Assembly: GCA_949825065.1 (NCBI GenBank)
Contig: OX463848.1
Coordinates: forward strand, 37,689,994-37,753,993
DNA from: Odontocerum albicorne
Lineage: Eukaryota; Arthropoda; Insecta; Trichoptera; Odontoceridae
Direction of reading: 5' to 3'
DNA: 64,000 nucleotides
The position numbers and the translations under genes are program-made. Each line of letters opens with the position of its first letter. Positions within the stretch are counted from its first letter, which is position 1. This document shows, piece by piece, positions 34,141 through 45,549 of the stretch. Under the pieces are notes generated by a model. The model was not told the DNA's origin. It made no database searches and saw only the letters and a list, made by a program, of their open reading frames with translations.

Positions 34141-36325
34141 TATTACGTATATAGCCCAATGCTACATCTTCATAAAGGCCTAATTTAGGAGCCTTTACTG
34201 ACGGAAGTTTTCTGCTGAAGTTCTTTATAAATAGTCCAATAATACATATTTCACATCGGCCTAATCTAGATGTAGACCTTGTTGACATAAGTTCTCCTCT
34301 AGTTTTCTTCATATTAAATCCAACACCACATCGGCCTTATCTAGATGTAACTTTTACTGACAGGAATTCTCCGCAAGTTTTTTACGTATATAGCCCAATG
34401 ATACATCTTCATAAAGGCCTAATTGAGGAGCCTTTGACTGACGGAAGTTTTCTGCTGAAGTTCTTTATAAATAGTCCAATAATACATATTTCACATCGGC
34501 CTAATCTAGATGTAGCCTTTGTTGACATAAGTTGTCCTCTAGTTTTCTTCATATTAAATCCAACACCACATCGGCCTTATCTAGATGAAACTTTTACTGA
34601 CAGGAATTTTCCGCAAGTTTTTTTACGTATATAGCCCAATGATACATCTTCATAAAGGCCTAATTGAGGAGCCTTTGACTGACGGAAGTTTTCTGCTGAA
34701 GTTCTTTATAAATAGTCCAATAATACATATTTCACATCGGCCTAATCTAGATGTAGACCTTGTTGACATAAGTTCTCCTCTAGTTTTCTTCATATTAAAT
34801 CCAACACCACATCGGCCTTATCTAGATGAAATTTTTACTGGCAGGAATTCTCCGCAAGTTTTTTTACGTATATAGCCCAATGATACATCTTCATAAAGGC
34901 CTAATTGAGGAGCCTTTACTGACGGAAGTTTTCTGCTGAAGTTCTTTATAAATAGTCCAATAATACATATTTCACATCGGCCTAATCTAGATGTAGACCT
35001 TGTTGACATAAGTTCTCCTCTAGTTTTCTTCATATTAAATCCAACACCACATCGGCCTATCTAGATGAAACTTTTACTCACAGGAGTTCTCAGCAAGTTT
35101 TTTACGTATATAGCCCAATGATACATCTTCATAAAGGCCTAATTGAGGAGCCTTTACTGACGGAAGTTTTCTGCTGAAGTTCTTTATAAATAGTCCAATA
35201 ATACATATTTCACATCGGCCTAATCTAGATGTAGACCTTGTTGACATAAGTTCTCTTCTAGTTTTCTTCATATTAAATCCAACACCACATCGGCCTAATC
35301 TAGAGGTAACCCTTGTTAATATAAGTTCTTCTCTAGTTTTCTTCATATTAAATCCAACACCACATCGGCCTAATCTAGATGTAGCCCTTGTTGACATAAG
35401 TTGTCCTCTAGTTTTATCTAGATAAAAATTTTACTAACAGGAATTCTCCGCAAGTTTTTTTACGTATATAGCCCAATGCTACATCTTCATAAACACCTAA
35501 TTTAGGAGCCTTTACTGGCGGAAGTTTTCTGCTGATGTTATTTATACGAGTATATAGTCCAATAATACATATTTCACATCGGCCTAATCTAGATGTAGCC
35601 CTTGTTGACATAAGTTATCCTCTAGTTTTCTTGATATTAAATCCAACACCACATCGGCCTTATCTAGGTGAAACTTTTGCTGACAGGAATTTTCCGCAAG
35701 TTTTTTTTACGTATATAGCCCTATGCTACATCTTCACGAAGGCCTAATTCAGGAGCCTTGACTGACGGAAGTTTTCTGCTGATGTTATTTATACGAGTAT
35801 ATAGTATAGTCCAATAATACATATTTCACATCGACCTAATCTAGATGTAGCTCTTGTTGGCATAAGGTCTCCTCTAGTTTTCTTCATATTAAATCCAACA
35901 CCACATCGGCCTAATCTAGATGTAGCCCTTGTTGACATGATTTCTCCTCTAGTTTTCTTCATATTGAATCCAACACCAACAGCTTTTTACGTATATAGCC
36001 CAATGCTACATCTTCATAAAGGCCTAATTAAGGAGCCTTTACTGACGGAAGTTTTCTGTTGATATTCTTTATATATTGCCCAATAATACATATTTCACAT
36101 CGACCTATTCTAGATGTAGCCGTTGTTGACAGAAGTTCTCCTCTAATTTTCTTCATATATACATAACAACGCTACATGCTTCAAATTAGCCTTATCTCGA
36201 TGAAGTCCATGCTGACAGAAATGCTCCGCTAGTTTTTTTCATATATAATCCAACGTTACATCTTTCATATCGGCTTATCTAGATGGAGCCCTTGCCAATA
36301 CAATTTCCCCGCTAGTTTTCTTTAC
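34141..36325. repeat. ~240-bp satellite built from three ~80-bp subunits
   Basis: The landmark ACGTATATAGCCCAATG recurs near 34145, 34384, 34625, 34866, 35104, 35462, 35709 and 35987, spacing 239-241 bp at first, then 358, 248 and 280. Each 240-bp unit is itself three diverged versions of one monomer, each with a 'CC-AA---TACAT/ACCACAT', 'CATCGGCCTAATCTAGATG' or 'AAGGCCTAATT', and 'TTCTCCTCTAGTTTT' or 'TTTTCTGCTGAAG' segment. The longer units contain extra copies of the third subunit (35280-35400). The right edge (36130-36325) is strongly diverged. Open frames inside repeat with the unit and are not genes. Confidence 0.95.
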
Positions 36326-36810
36326 CTTCACATGCTGCCCACTTGACTTTCAACTAGAGTTTGATACAAAAATCTCCCTAAGCATTATTTGATAAAAGTA
36401 TAATATACTTTTACCACCGCTTAGACTACGCTTTTCTTGTGACTAAAGCTTCTGAATGAAATAACTATTTTATCTGAAAACTGGATCTCAGATAATATTT
36501 TCATTCTTCCAAGGTGTCTCATTTCCGCTACTTGTACTATCGATCTTATTTGTTCTGCTAAAAATCAATAGATACCTATTCATATTTACCATCGCTACTT
36601 CGTCTCACCTCGAACCGACCAATGTCAAGTGTGACGTAAAAACAGGCCTCTTATGGGCGACCTTATGGTGATATAACCTGGGTAAACGTGACTTCGGAAA
36701 GAGTGGTTCATGTTACACTCTGAATATGATCGAATGACCAGTAAATCGCCCTGCAATGTAGACACACACAGTAGATAATTATTATTTTAACGTTTTTAGG
36801 TTAACTACAT
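36326..36810. other. No gene recognised
   Basis: Unique spacer between two arrays. A less AT-rich patch at about 36590-36760 is unassigned. Confidence 0.5.
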
Positions 36811-38575
36811 TTAATGGTGTCTTTTATCTTATCATACTTGAACAATATGATGTTTGGTCACCATAATGGTGTATTTTATCTTATCATACTTGAAAATTAT
36901 GATTTTTGGTAACCATAATGGTGTCTTTTATCTTATCATACTTGAACAATATGATGTTTGGTCACCATAATGGTGTATTTTATCTTATCATACTTGAACA
37001 ATATGATGTTTGGTCACCATAATGGTATATTTTATCATGTCATACTTGAACAATATGATGTTTGGTCACCATAATGGTGTATTTTATCTTATCATACTTG
37101 AACCATATGATGTTTGGTCACCATAATGGTATATTTTATCTTATCATACTAGAACAATATGATGCTTGGTCATCATAATGGTATATTTTATCTTATCATA
37201 CTTGAACAATATGATGTTTGGTCACCATAATGGTGTCTTTTATCTTATCATACTTGAAAAATATGATTTTTGGTAACCATAATGGGGTCTTTTATCTTAT
37301 CATACTTGAACAATATGATGTTTGGTCACCATAATGGTGTCTTTTATCTTATCATACTTGAACAATATGATGTTTGGTCACCATAATGGTATATTTTATC
37401 ATATCATACTTGAACAATATGATGTTTGGTCACCATAATGGTGTATTTTATCTTATCATACTTGAACCATATGATGTTTGGTCACCATAATGGGGTTTTT
37501 TATCTTATCATACTTGAACAATATGATGTTTGGTCACCATAATGGTATATTTTATCTTATCATACTTGAACAATATGATGTTTGGTCACCATAATGGTGT
37601 CTTTTATCTTATCATACTTGAACAATATGATGTTTGGTCACCATAATGGTGTCTTTTATCTTATCATACTTGAACAATATGATGTTTGGTCACCATAATG
37701 GTGTCTTTTATCTTATCATACTTGAACAATATGATGTTTGGTCAACATAATGGTGTATTTTATCTTATAATACTTGACCATATGATGTTTGGTCACCGTA
37801 ATGGTGTCTTTTATCTTATCATACTTGAACAATATGATGTTTGGTCACCATAATGGTGTATTTTATCCTATCATACTTGACAATATGATGTTTGGTCACC
37901 GTAATGGTGTCTTTTATCTTATCATACTTGAGCAATATGATCTTCATATTGTAGTTATTTTGAAGAATGCTTTCCATAATATGGTAAAATTAACAAATTG
38001 GAGTGTATTTTATCTTATCATACTTGAACCATATGATGTTTGGTCACCATAATGGGGTTTTTTATCTTATCATACTTGAACAATATGATGTTTGGTCACC
38101 ATAATGGTATATTTTATCTTATCATACTTGAACAATATGATGTTTGGTCACCATAATGGTGTCTTTTATCTTATCATACTTGAACAATATGATGTTTGGT
38201 CACCATAATGGTGTCTTTTATCTTATCATACTTGAACAATATGATGTTTGGTCACCATAATGGTGTCTTTTATCTTATCATACTTGAACAATATGATGTT
38301 TGGTCAACATAATGGTGTATTTTATCTTATCATACTTGACCATATGATGTTTGGTCACCGTAATGGTGTCTTTTATCTTATCATACTTGAACAATATGAT
38401 GTTTGGTCACCATAATGGTGTATTTTATCTTATCATACTTGACAATATGATGTTTGGTCACCGTAATGGTGTCTTTTATCTTATCATACTTGAGCAATAT
38501 GATCTTCATATTGTAGTTATTTTGAAGAATGCTTTCCATAATATGGTAAAATTAACAAATTGGAGTCTAATTTTA
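36811..38575. repeat. 52-bp tandem repeat with a 562-bp internal duplication
   Basis: Units contain ATAATGGTGTCTTTTATC, TTATCATACTTGAACAAT and ATGATGTTTGGTCACC and are 52 bp long; there are about 33. Two 562-bp blocks (about 37440-38001 and 38002-38563) are near identical and each ends with the same non-repeat insert (CTTCATATTGTAGTTATTTT, then GAATGCTTTCCATAATATGG). So a block of array plus flank was duplicated in tandem. Confidence 0.96.
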
Positions 38576-39200
38576 TAATCTTGAAAAATATTATATAAAT
38601 ATGTAATATTGCTCCATAATATTTTTAGGATCTATAAAATTTACAAAATCCAAAGACAAGTGTCATGTTAACTAGGACACGATTTTGGACATTAAATGAT
38701 AAAATTTACAAATTAGAGTCTAATTTCATAATCTTGAAAAATATTATATAAATACGTAATATTGCTCCATAATATTTTTAGGATAGACGAAAAAATTATC
38801 TATAAAATTTACAAAAATCTAAAGACATGTGTCATATTAACTATAGTTCGAAAATTCTTGGATGAGTCCTGTGACAGCTCACAAATTTGCCTCAATACAA
38901 CCTTGCAACGATGTTCAGTAATTTTAATTATTTTGTTAACTTTAATATAAGCCTCAATTCTAATGAATAGCAAGTTATTTAGGTAAATACATTACATAAG
39001 GTTGTATTGGTGCAAATTTGTGAGCTGTCACAGGACTCGTCCTAGAATTTCCGAACTATAGGACACGATTTGGGACATTAAATTATAAAATTAACAAATT
39101 GCAGTCTAATTTTATAATCTTGAAAAATTTAAACACATAATATTGCTCCATAATATTTTTAGGAGAGACGAAAAAATAATTATGAAAATTTACAAAAATT
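38576..39200. repeat. Direct repeats of ~150 bp flanking the 52-bp array
   Basis: The phrase AATTTTATAATCTTGAAAAA with TATTGCTCCATAATATTTTT occurs three times (about 38568, 38721 and 39108), each followed by related sequence with AAATTTACAAAA. The second copy is split by a MITE (38844-39058). Confidence 0.9.
38844..39058. mobile_element. 215-bp MITE with ~60-bp terminal inverted repeats
   Basis: The left end TAGTTCGAAAATTCTTGGAT and GAGTCCTGTGACAGCTCACA is mirrored at the right end with few mismatches through CAATACAACCTT. It is flanked by TA on both sides. The sister repeat at 38640-38690 has the uninterrupted site (TTAACTAGGACACGATTT) where this copy has TTAACTA, the element, then TAGGACACGATTT. 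No coding capacity. The TA duplication suggests mobilisation by a Tc1/mariner-type transposase. Confidence 0.95.
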
Positions 39201-39890
39201 TCGAATAATTTGCATACTATCTTTTTTATACATGAAAATTAAATGTAAACAGCACTTTTTGTTTTGAGAAAGTATAAAATATCTTTTCAATCTTTTGTTC
39301 AAAGGATCTTAAAATTTTCCATGAACGCGGCGCGTCTCTGGTAAAAACAAAATTCTCAAATTTCATTAAAATTTATTGACATTATCAAAGTTCCCACTGA
39401 AACTTTTAATGTAAGCGATTGTGTTACAAATATTTTCAATGTTTGGTTTCCATCCGTTTGGTCAATTAAAATGTTTGCAAGGGAAGTTTTGAAATTAAAT
39501 TTGAACTTTGAAGACTTTTGAATTCGTGCTTTTAAGAAAAAAGATTTAAAATTCATCAGTAATAAAAAAATTCATCAATAATGACATGAGTAAATCATTT
39601 TCTTTTTCAATGTGATATTGTGTTTGTCCTCGTCCTGTTTCATTATGTCGTTGTGTTGCTGCTTCTTTAGAGTATCGCTTGCTCGTTGTGATTGACGCGA
39701 TCGTCTCTTCCTTTTGGAATCTGTAGTTTTTTTTTGTAGCAATCTTTAATTTTATCCATAATAATAAGTCAATAACACTTTGAACATAAACTTTACATAG
39801 AAAAAACAATCACAAACTTACATTTTTCAGTTATTTATTAACGATTCGTTTCCAGAATGAAATTGGAAATCTTTAACAATGTAAAATTTG
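39201..39890. other. No gene recognised
   Basis: AT-rich. An 87-codon minus-strand open stretch (39546-39809) begins hydrophobic and becomes Lys/Glu/Thr-rich. I recognise no domain. Confidence 0.4.
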
Positions 39891-39891
39891 A

Positions 39892-40218
39892 ATGAAACGA
39901 ATTTCAGAACAGAGTTTACCGCTTATTGGCAGAAAACTTCTACCTCTTCAGACCTGGTCCTACCTTTTCAGACCAGAGTATATAAACTATGTGCCCATTA
40001 CAATGGACACAGAGTTTATATATACTTTGTTTAAGACTTTGTGGTATATTTCTGTTCCCAATGATAACAAATTAAGTATAGAATACTGTATTATCGACTT
40101 TGAACGTTTTGGGCGCCATCAATCTAAACTAATACGACATAAAGTTAAATTTAGTGTAAATAATATACTCACAAGCAAAAATGTTTTTATAAACCTTAGA
40201 ATAAATTCAGATAAGTAA
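39892..40218 (+). CDS. Hypothetical 108-codon ORF, low confidence
   Basis: An open frame from ATG at 39892 to a TAA at 40216, with a plausible amino-acid mix (for example LFRPEYINYVPITMDTEFIY). No recognised domain, splice site, promoter or repeat membership is visible. In 64 kb of six-frame sequence an open frame of this length is not improbable, so it may be chance. It is listed because it is among the longer frames outside repeats. Confidence 0.15.
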   Translation: MKRISEQSLPLIGRKLLPLQTWSYLFRPEYINYVPITMDTEFIYTLFKTLWYISVPNDNKLSIEYCIIDFERFGRHQSKLIRHKVKFSVNNILTSKNVFINLRINSDK

Positions 40219-40284
40219 ACTACCAACAACAAAATATATATTTTTACATAACATAACAGTTTTAAGTAAGGGAATCTAATAATT

Positions 40285-40610
40285 TAGGGTTAATATTATA
40301 AATGTTAGAAGAATGAAGCATTCTCACTCATTGTACGTTGCTTTCTCATTTTAATACTATAAATGTTAGTGTTAATGTTATACGAGTAAATGTTAAAAGA
40401 ATGAAGCATTCTCACTCATTATATGCTGCTTTCTTATTTTAACATTATAAATGTTAGCGTTAATATTATATGATAAATGTTAGAAGAATGAAGAATTCTC
40501 ACTCATTATATATTGTTGCTTTCTCATTATAATATTATGCATTTTAATGTGAATATTATAAATGTTAGAATAATGAAGCATTCTCACTCATTATATGCTG
40601 CTTTCTTATT
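40285..40610. repeat. 87-bp tandem repeat, four units
   Basis: AATGTTAGAAGAATGAAGCA units start at 40301, 40388, 40475 and 40561 (87, 87 and 86 bp apart), each followed by TTCTCACTCATTATAT and GCTTTCTTATTTTAA. It passes directly into the next array, with which it shares the CTTTCTTATTTTAATATTAT phrase. Confidence 0.95.
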
Positions 40611-41330
40611 TTAATATTATATTTTTCTGATCAACAGTCTCTTCTTAATAAATACGTTATTAGACATTATTGTTTAATGTCTTATAATCATATTAAGAAG
40701 TGACAGCATTAAATAATATTTTCTTTCTTATTTTAATATTATATTTTTCTGATCAACAGTATCTTCTTAAAAAATACATTATTAGACATTTGTTGTTTAA
40801 TGTCTTATAATCATATTAAGAAGTGACAGCATTAAATATTATTTTCTTTCTTATTTTAACATTATATTTTTCTGATAAACAGTCTCTTCTTAATAAATAC
40901 ATTATAAGACATTGTTGTTTAATGTCTTATAATCATATTAAGAAGTGACAGCATTAAATAATATTTTCTTTCTTCTTTTAACATTATATTTTTCTGATCA
41001 ACAGTCTCTTCTTAATAAATACATTATAAGACATTGTTGTTTAATATCTTATAATTATATTAAAAAGTGACAGTATTAAACAATATTTGCTTTCTTATTT
41101 TAATATTATATTTTTATGATCAACAGTCTCTTCTTAATAAATACATTATAAGACATTGTTGTTTAATGTCTTATAATCATATTAAAAAAGTGACAGTATT
41201 AAACAATATTTGCTTTCTTATTTTAATATTATATTTTTCTGATCAAGTCTCTTCCTAATAAATACATTATAAGACATTGTCGTTTAATGTCTTATAATCA
41301 TATTAAGAATTGACAGCATTAAATAATATT
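40611..41330. repeat. 122-bp tandem repeat, six units, each with a hairpin
   Basis: CTGATCAACAGTCTCTTCTT marks units at 40627, 40749, 40872, 40994, 41116 and 41239, spacing 122-123 bp. Within each unit CTTCTTAATAAATACATTAT and AAGACATT are mirrored by AATGTCTTATAATCATATT and AAGAAG, an imperfect stem of about 25 bp around a short loop. Confidence 0.96.
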
Positions 41331-42271
41331 TAAATAATAAAAAAAGTTATATTAAACCGTTACTATGGCAACACCAAATGTTACGTAGGTTTAATCAAAT
41401 AGGTTTAATCAAATTTATATATTTTGATGATTCGGAAATCTAATTTACTACTTAAAAGTGGCATTTTTTTTTCTGAATGTGAACGTATATATTGCGATGG
41501 AAAACCGTATATTTCGAGTTTTTACTGCTGAAAAAAATTGATTAATCTACCCACACGTTAAAAATATGTATAAGCTGTTATACTTTTAGTTAGCGGGAGG
41601 CTAAAAATAATATTTCAGAGAAAAACAGATATAAATAAATACACAGGTTTTTAAAAGTTGTAAAAGGTATTTCAAAACTTTATACCGGGTGGTTTAGCTT
41701 ATGCTGCCGACGTTTAAAAAATGTTACAGTTTTCATCTTCAAGGCTTGTTTATAATCAACTTCTCTATAAGTGGATGTGTGTCGGATACCGTTTGGTCTA
41801 TAACGGTGTCTCAACCGTAACGTGAGCAAACAACCACGTGGCTTCTACAAGCGTTGAATTGATCTAGTTATTGTAGATTTTTTTGTCGCTTTAATTTAAC
41901 TATAGATTATTTTTCGTATCATTATACAACTGATACGAAAAACGGTAAAGTGTTAAATGACGATGTATTTACGACGAAAATAATAAGCCTAGTTTATAAA
42001 TCGCCATTTTTCGGATTTCAGATCCAACGGATTCAATCGGAATAATTTAAGGACATTCAATAAAAAATCGTTTTTTATTTCAGTAAAAAAATTCTTTGTA
42101 ATTGCACAGAATAACAAAGTATTATTAAATATTTTAATATGGACTTCACAGAGTTAACGCCAACACCTCGGAGAAATCATTTCACGTCAATTTTATTGAA
42201 ATATCTAGATTACATTTTTGCTTATGTCTTTCGCATTAGGATAACAGCATGAGATATATTTTGAGAAAAAC
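41331..42271. other. No gene recognised
   Basis: AT-rich spacer. A small direct repeat (AGGTTTAATCAAAT twice) lies at 41387-41412. A CCGGGTGGTTTAG phrase at 41685 is unassigned. Confidence 0.5.
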
Positions 42272-42273
42272 TA

Positions 42274-43199
42274 CGAGGGTCATCCAGAAACTAAGGTTAC
42301 AAGGGCTCCTGAAGCCGGGGGAAATTTTTTGTTTCAAAGTTGGTGCACCTGGCATGTAGGGGGGATCCTAACGGTCAGTTTGTTTGGTCTCGCGTGTTTG
42401 TCGGCTATTTTGTTCAGTCACAGTAAATTCATCCGATGGAGAGGTCGTCGTGTGCTCCCGCCAACTCTCGTCCATGCGAGACCCGCGCGGTCATCAGTTT
42501 TTTGACTTTGCAGAACAATACCGCCGCGAATATCCATCGGAAGCTCGTGAAAGTTTATGGTAGTCATGTGATGAGTCGACAACATGTCACGAAGTGAGTT
42601 AGGTTGTTCAGAGAAGGCCGTACTGATACTCACGACGAGGCAAGGCAGTGATTTCTGACGAATTTTTCCAAAAAATTGAAGAACAAGTGCGAAATGACCG
42701 CCGTATGACGCTTGACGACCTTCACGAAGAATTTCCTGGCATTTTTCGAAGTCTCCTTGGTAATATTGTGTCGGAAAAACTTGGTTACAAGAAGTTGTGT
42801 GCGAGATGGGTGCCCAGAATGCTCACACTGGAGCACCGTCAAAATCGCGTGACCGCCGCGCGTGAATTTTTGGATCGTTTTGCACAGGAGGGAGAAGCTT
42901 TTCTGGACTCTATCGTGACGGGAGATGAGACGTGGGTGTGTCACTACACCTCAACAATTTTCCAACGATCAGGAGGTCGAGGAAGCTGTGAAGAAGTGGC
43001 TGAAAGAGCTGGCGGCGGAGGTCTATGCCACTGGCATACAAAAGCTGGTGCCCCGACTACAGAAATGTCTCGATCTCGACGGCGATTACGTTGAAAAATA
43101 GTTTAATATATTTGTGAAGTATTCTGTGAATGTCAATTAAATATAAGTATTTTTCGATCCTACATAAATGTTGTAATCTTACTTTCTGGATGACCCTCG
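42274..43199 (+). mobile_element. Mariner with internal deletion and frameshifts (926 bp)
   Basis: Terminal inverted repeats CGAGGGTCATCCAGAAA and beyond (about 28 bp, 3 mismatches) are flanked by TA at 42272 and 43200. The transposase begins near 42436 in one frame (MERSSCAPAN, later QNNTAANIHRKLVKVYGSHV). It is cut by stops near 42595 and continues from 42648 in a second frame with RRMTLDDLHEEFPGI, LGYKKLCARWVPRML, then VTGDETWVCHY carrying the first catalytic Asp. At about 42955 the frame shifts and about 350 bp are missing compared with a ~1.3-kb mariner. The C-terminus KWLKELAAEVYATGIQKLVP and QKCLDLDGDYVEK follows. The second and third catalytic Asp are deleted, so it is inactive. A reversed 3' piece of a sibling lies at 20857. 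Confidence 0.95.
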
Positions 43200-43984
43200 T
43201 AGATTACTTATTTCTTATATCTTTCGCATTAGAATAACAACACGATGAGATATATCATACTTATGCACTTTGAGAAAAACTGCTACTATTTGATTAAGCA
43301 TAGAACCCATTGAGAGTACACGGTTAATACCATGGGTAGCATTTTTTAAAAAGGACCGCAGCCTGATTTTTGTTACATTACATTTCTGGTTGGTAAGAAA
43401 AAGTTGCCACGTGGCAATAAATTTATCATGTTTTACTGTACCCATAAACAGCAAAAGTGGAAATGCTTTAATAAGACATCATCCCTATTCAGTTTCTTTA
43501 AATATTTTTAAAGGATACTCGCCCTTATCAACAATATCATAAAAAAATTGAAAGAGAAACATTGAACCACCATATAAAACTTCATTTATAGCTTAAGGCT
43601 AATGCGTCAGTCGGAGTTTTGCGTTTACTTTATCAAGAAAATATTGACCTAAGAAGCAGAAAAAACTCTTATAAATCGATAGATATCTCTCTCGATTCCC
43701 CTTTTGGAACCCATTTCTTGGATTTCCTGTCACATCATCATATGAAAAGTGGTAAGATTGATTGCGACCCAATCTGTGCATGTCTCATTTATTTGAATCT
43801 TGTCATACGCCACAGGGGTGAGAAGGGGATGAAGAGATAAATCTTTCTTAAAACATTTTTTATAATAATTTACAAATACAATTTTTTAAATACTTGCCCT
43901 TTAAGTAGAATTTTGTTTTCAAACATAATAATGAAGTTTGTCTTCTTTATAATCTAAGATATTTTTGAAGTGACAATGTATGGA
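43200..43984. other. No gene recognised
   Basis: Unassigned AT-rich DNA. Overlapping open stretches on both strands at 43599-43840 show no domain. A GGTTGGTAAGAAAAAGTTGCCACGTGG-like patch near 43390 may be a decayed family A SINE tail. Confidence 0.4.
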
Positions 43985-44098
43985 GAATACGGAATGAAGT
44001 GATAAATGATTAATGTGAACTTAAGGCTGATGCGTTAAGTAAGATGAAGAAGAGTATAATGAGATGGTTTGAGCATGAAAAACGAATAAATAAATAAA
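43985..44098 (+). pseudogene. LINE family X remnant
   Basis: The plus frame reads WRIRNEVINDX, then CELKADALSKMKKSIMRWFE and HEKRI, the same stretch that is antisense at 22400-22520. Only about 35 codons remain, immediately before the 44131 minisatellite. Confidence 0.65.
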
Positions 44099-44109
44099 AA
44101 AATAGCTGA

Positions 44110-44600
44110 ACATATATCATCATCATCATTGTCAACCAGGGTCGATCCACTGCTGGATGAAGGTCTCCCCAAGTTGTATACATATCATCATTATCATTGT
44201 CAACCAGAGTCGATCCACTGCTGGATGAAGGTCTCACCAAGTTGTATACATATCATCATTATCATCATCATCATTGTCAACCAGGGTCGATCCACTACTG
44301 GATGAAGGTCTCCCCAAGTTGTATACATATCATCATTATCATTGTCAACCAGAGTCGATCCACTGCTGGATGAAGATCTCACCAAGTTGTATACATATCA
44401 TCATTATCATCATCATCATTGTCAACCAGGGTCGATCCACTACTGGATAAAGGTCTCCAAAGTTGTATACATATCATCATTATCATTGTCAACCAGGGTC
44501 GATCCACTGCTGGATGAAGGTCTTCCCAAGTTGTATACATATCATCATCATCATTGTCAACCAGGGTCAATCCACTGCTGGATGAATGTCTTTCCAAGTT
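44110..44600. repeat. ~68/77-bp minisatellite derived from a LINE 3' end
   Basis: Seven units begin GTCAACCAGGGTCGATCCAC at 44131, 44199, 44275, 44344, 44421, 44488 and 44556, alternating about 68 and 76 bp because of a variable (ATC)n/(ATT)n spacer. The last unit is continuous with the LINE reverse transcriptase on the minus strand: its repeat sequence encodes the terminal FIQQWIDPG codons and the stop. So the array is an amplification of the final codons and 3' tail of that LINE. Confidence 0.95.
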
Positions 44601-45230
44601 GACTCCAAATAGTTCGGTTTTTTGCTCGTTGATACCATGTAATGCTGCCATGTTTCCTGATTTCATCTATCCAGCGAACCTTTGGTCTTCTTCTGAGCCT
44701 CTTTATGCCTCTTGGGTACCATTGGATTATTTCGGATGTCCATCGTGAATCTGACATTCTGGCTACGTATCATGCCCATTGCCAATTCATTCTTTTGCAC
44801 ACCTTTACAACGTCTTCTACCTTTATTATATTGCGAATCCAGGTGTTTCGTTTACGGTCTCTTTTAGTATATCCCAACATGCATCTCTCCATGCCCCTTT
44901 GTGCGGTCTGGAGCTTTTGTGTATTCTTTACTGTGAGCGTCCATGTCTCGCAGCCATACGTAAGTACTGGAAGAATATACTGGTTGTAGACCCTTCGCAT
45001 CAAGGATATTGGGAGATTATGGTAATTTTGAAGGTGTCGTTCAAGCGTCCAAATGAGCTCCATGCTAGTTTTGTTCTTCGTGCTGTTTCCTCCGACATGC
45101 CACCTACAAAGGAAATAAGGTGACCCAAATACACATATTCCTGGACAAGTTCTAACGGCTTTCCATCTACGTTTATTGGTTTTGGGTAGCAAAGCTGTTC
45201 ATCATATATTTGGTTTTTGAAGGAAATTAT
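44557..45230 (-). pseudogene. Non-LTR retrotransposon reverse transcriptase, C-terminal third
   Basis: On the minus strand from about 45230: INVDGKPLELVQEYVYLGHL, a frameshift near 45090, then NLPISLMRRVYNQYILPVLT, YGCETWTLTVKNTQKLQTAQ and RGMERCMLGYTKRDRKRNTW. Then IRNIIKVEDVVKVCKRMNWQ, a stop at 44770, RPKVRWIDEIRKHGSI, and finally AKNRTIWSQLGKTFIQQWID. This is the post-polymerase region of a very common insect LINE whose ORF ends in a YVQQWTxxG-like sequence. The polymerase core is missing (5' truncation near 45230). At least one stop and one frameshift make it inactive. Confidence 0.92.
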
Positions 45231-45239
45231 GGTTAGATC

Positions 45240-45410
45240 AAGTAAATGATGTTCTGAAATAAGAAAATGTAAAAACTCATAGAAATCGTAGAGGTTCTAT
45301 GAGAAGGTGTATGGATGTGGAAGAGGCTAAGATTGTGTAGCGAGCTGGGAAAATAAAGCGTTCTGTCCTCTTTGTCTACCCTGGCAGGGAAATGGCATGA
45401 TTTTTTAAAT
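45240..45410 (+). pseudogene. LINE family X C-terminal end
   Basis: The plus frame reads RRCMDVEEAKIV, a stop, RAGKIKRSVLFVYPGREMA, the same tail as in the remnant at 22170. About 50 codons are recognisable. A TTTTTTAAATAAATT phrase follows. Confidence 0.7.
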
Positions 45411-45549
45411 AAATTTATAAAATACGGTTGCTTGAGACCAGCGATTCCTATTGGGAGTTACACTTATAATTAAGGTCCAAAATTAAAGCTGAAAAAAAAA
45501 GCTGTACCACGCTTGCCACAGCTTTCACATTGCCAGGTGATGATATAGT
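45411..45549. other. Spacer
   Basis: No recognisable feature. Confidence 0.4.

Noticed and set aside
34398..35747. Series of 65-107-codon open frames on both strands
   Set aside because: All lie inside the 240-bp satellite and shift with its period.
37789..38578. Two 75-87-codon frames with the same sequence
   Set aside because: They are the 562-bp duplication of the 52-bp array read in one frame, not duplicated genes.
40611..41330. CRISPR-like or attenuator-like hairpin series
   Set aside because: Continuous tandem repeat without spacers or neighbouring genes; hairpins are imperfect and AT-rich.
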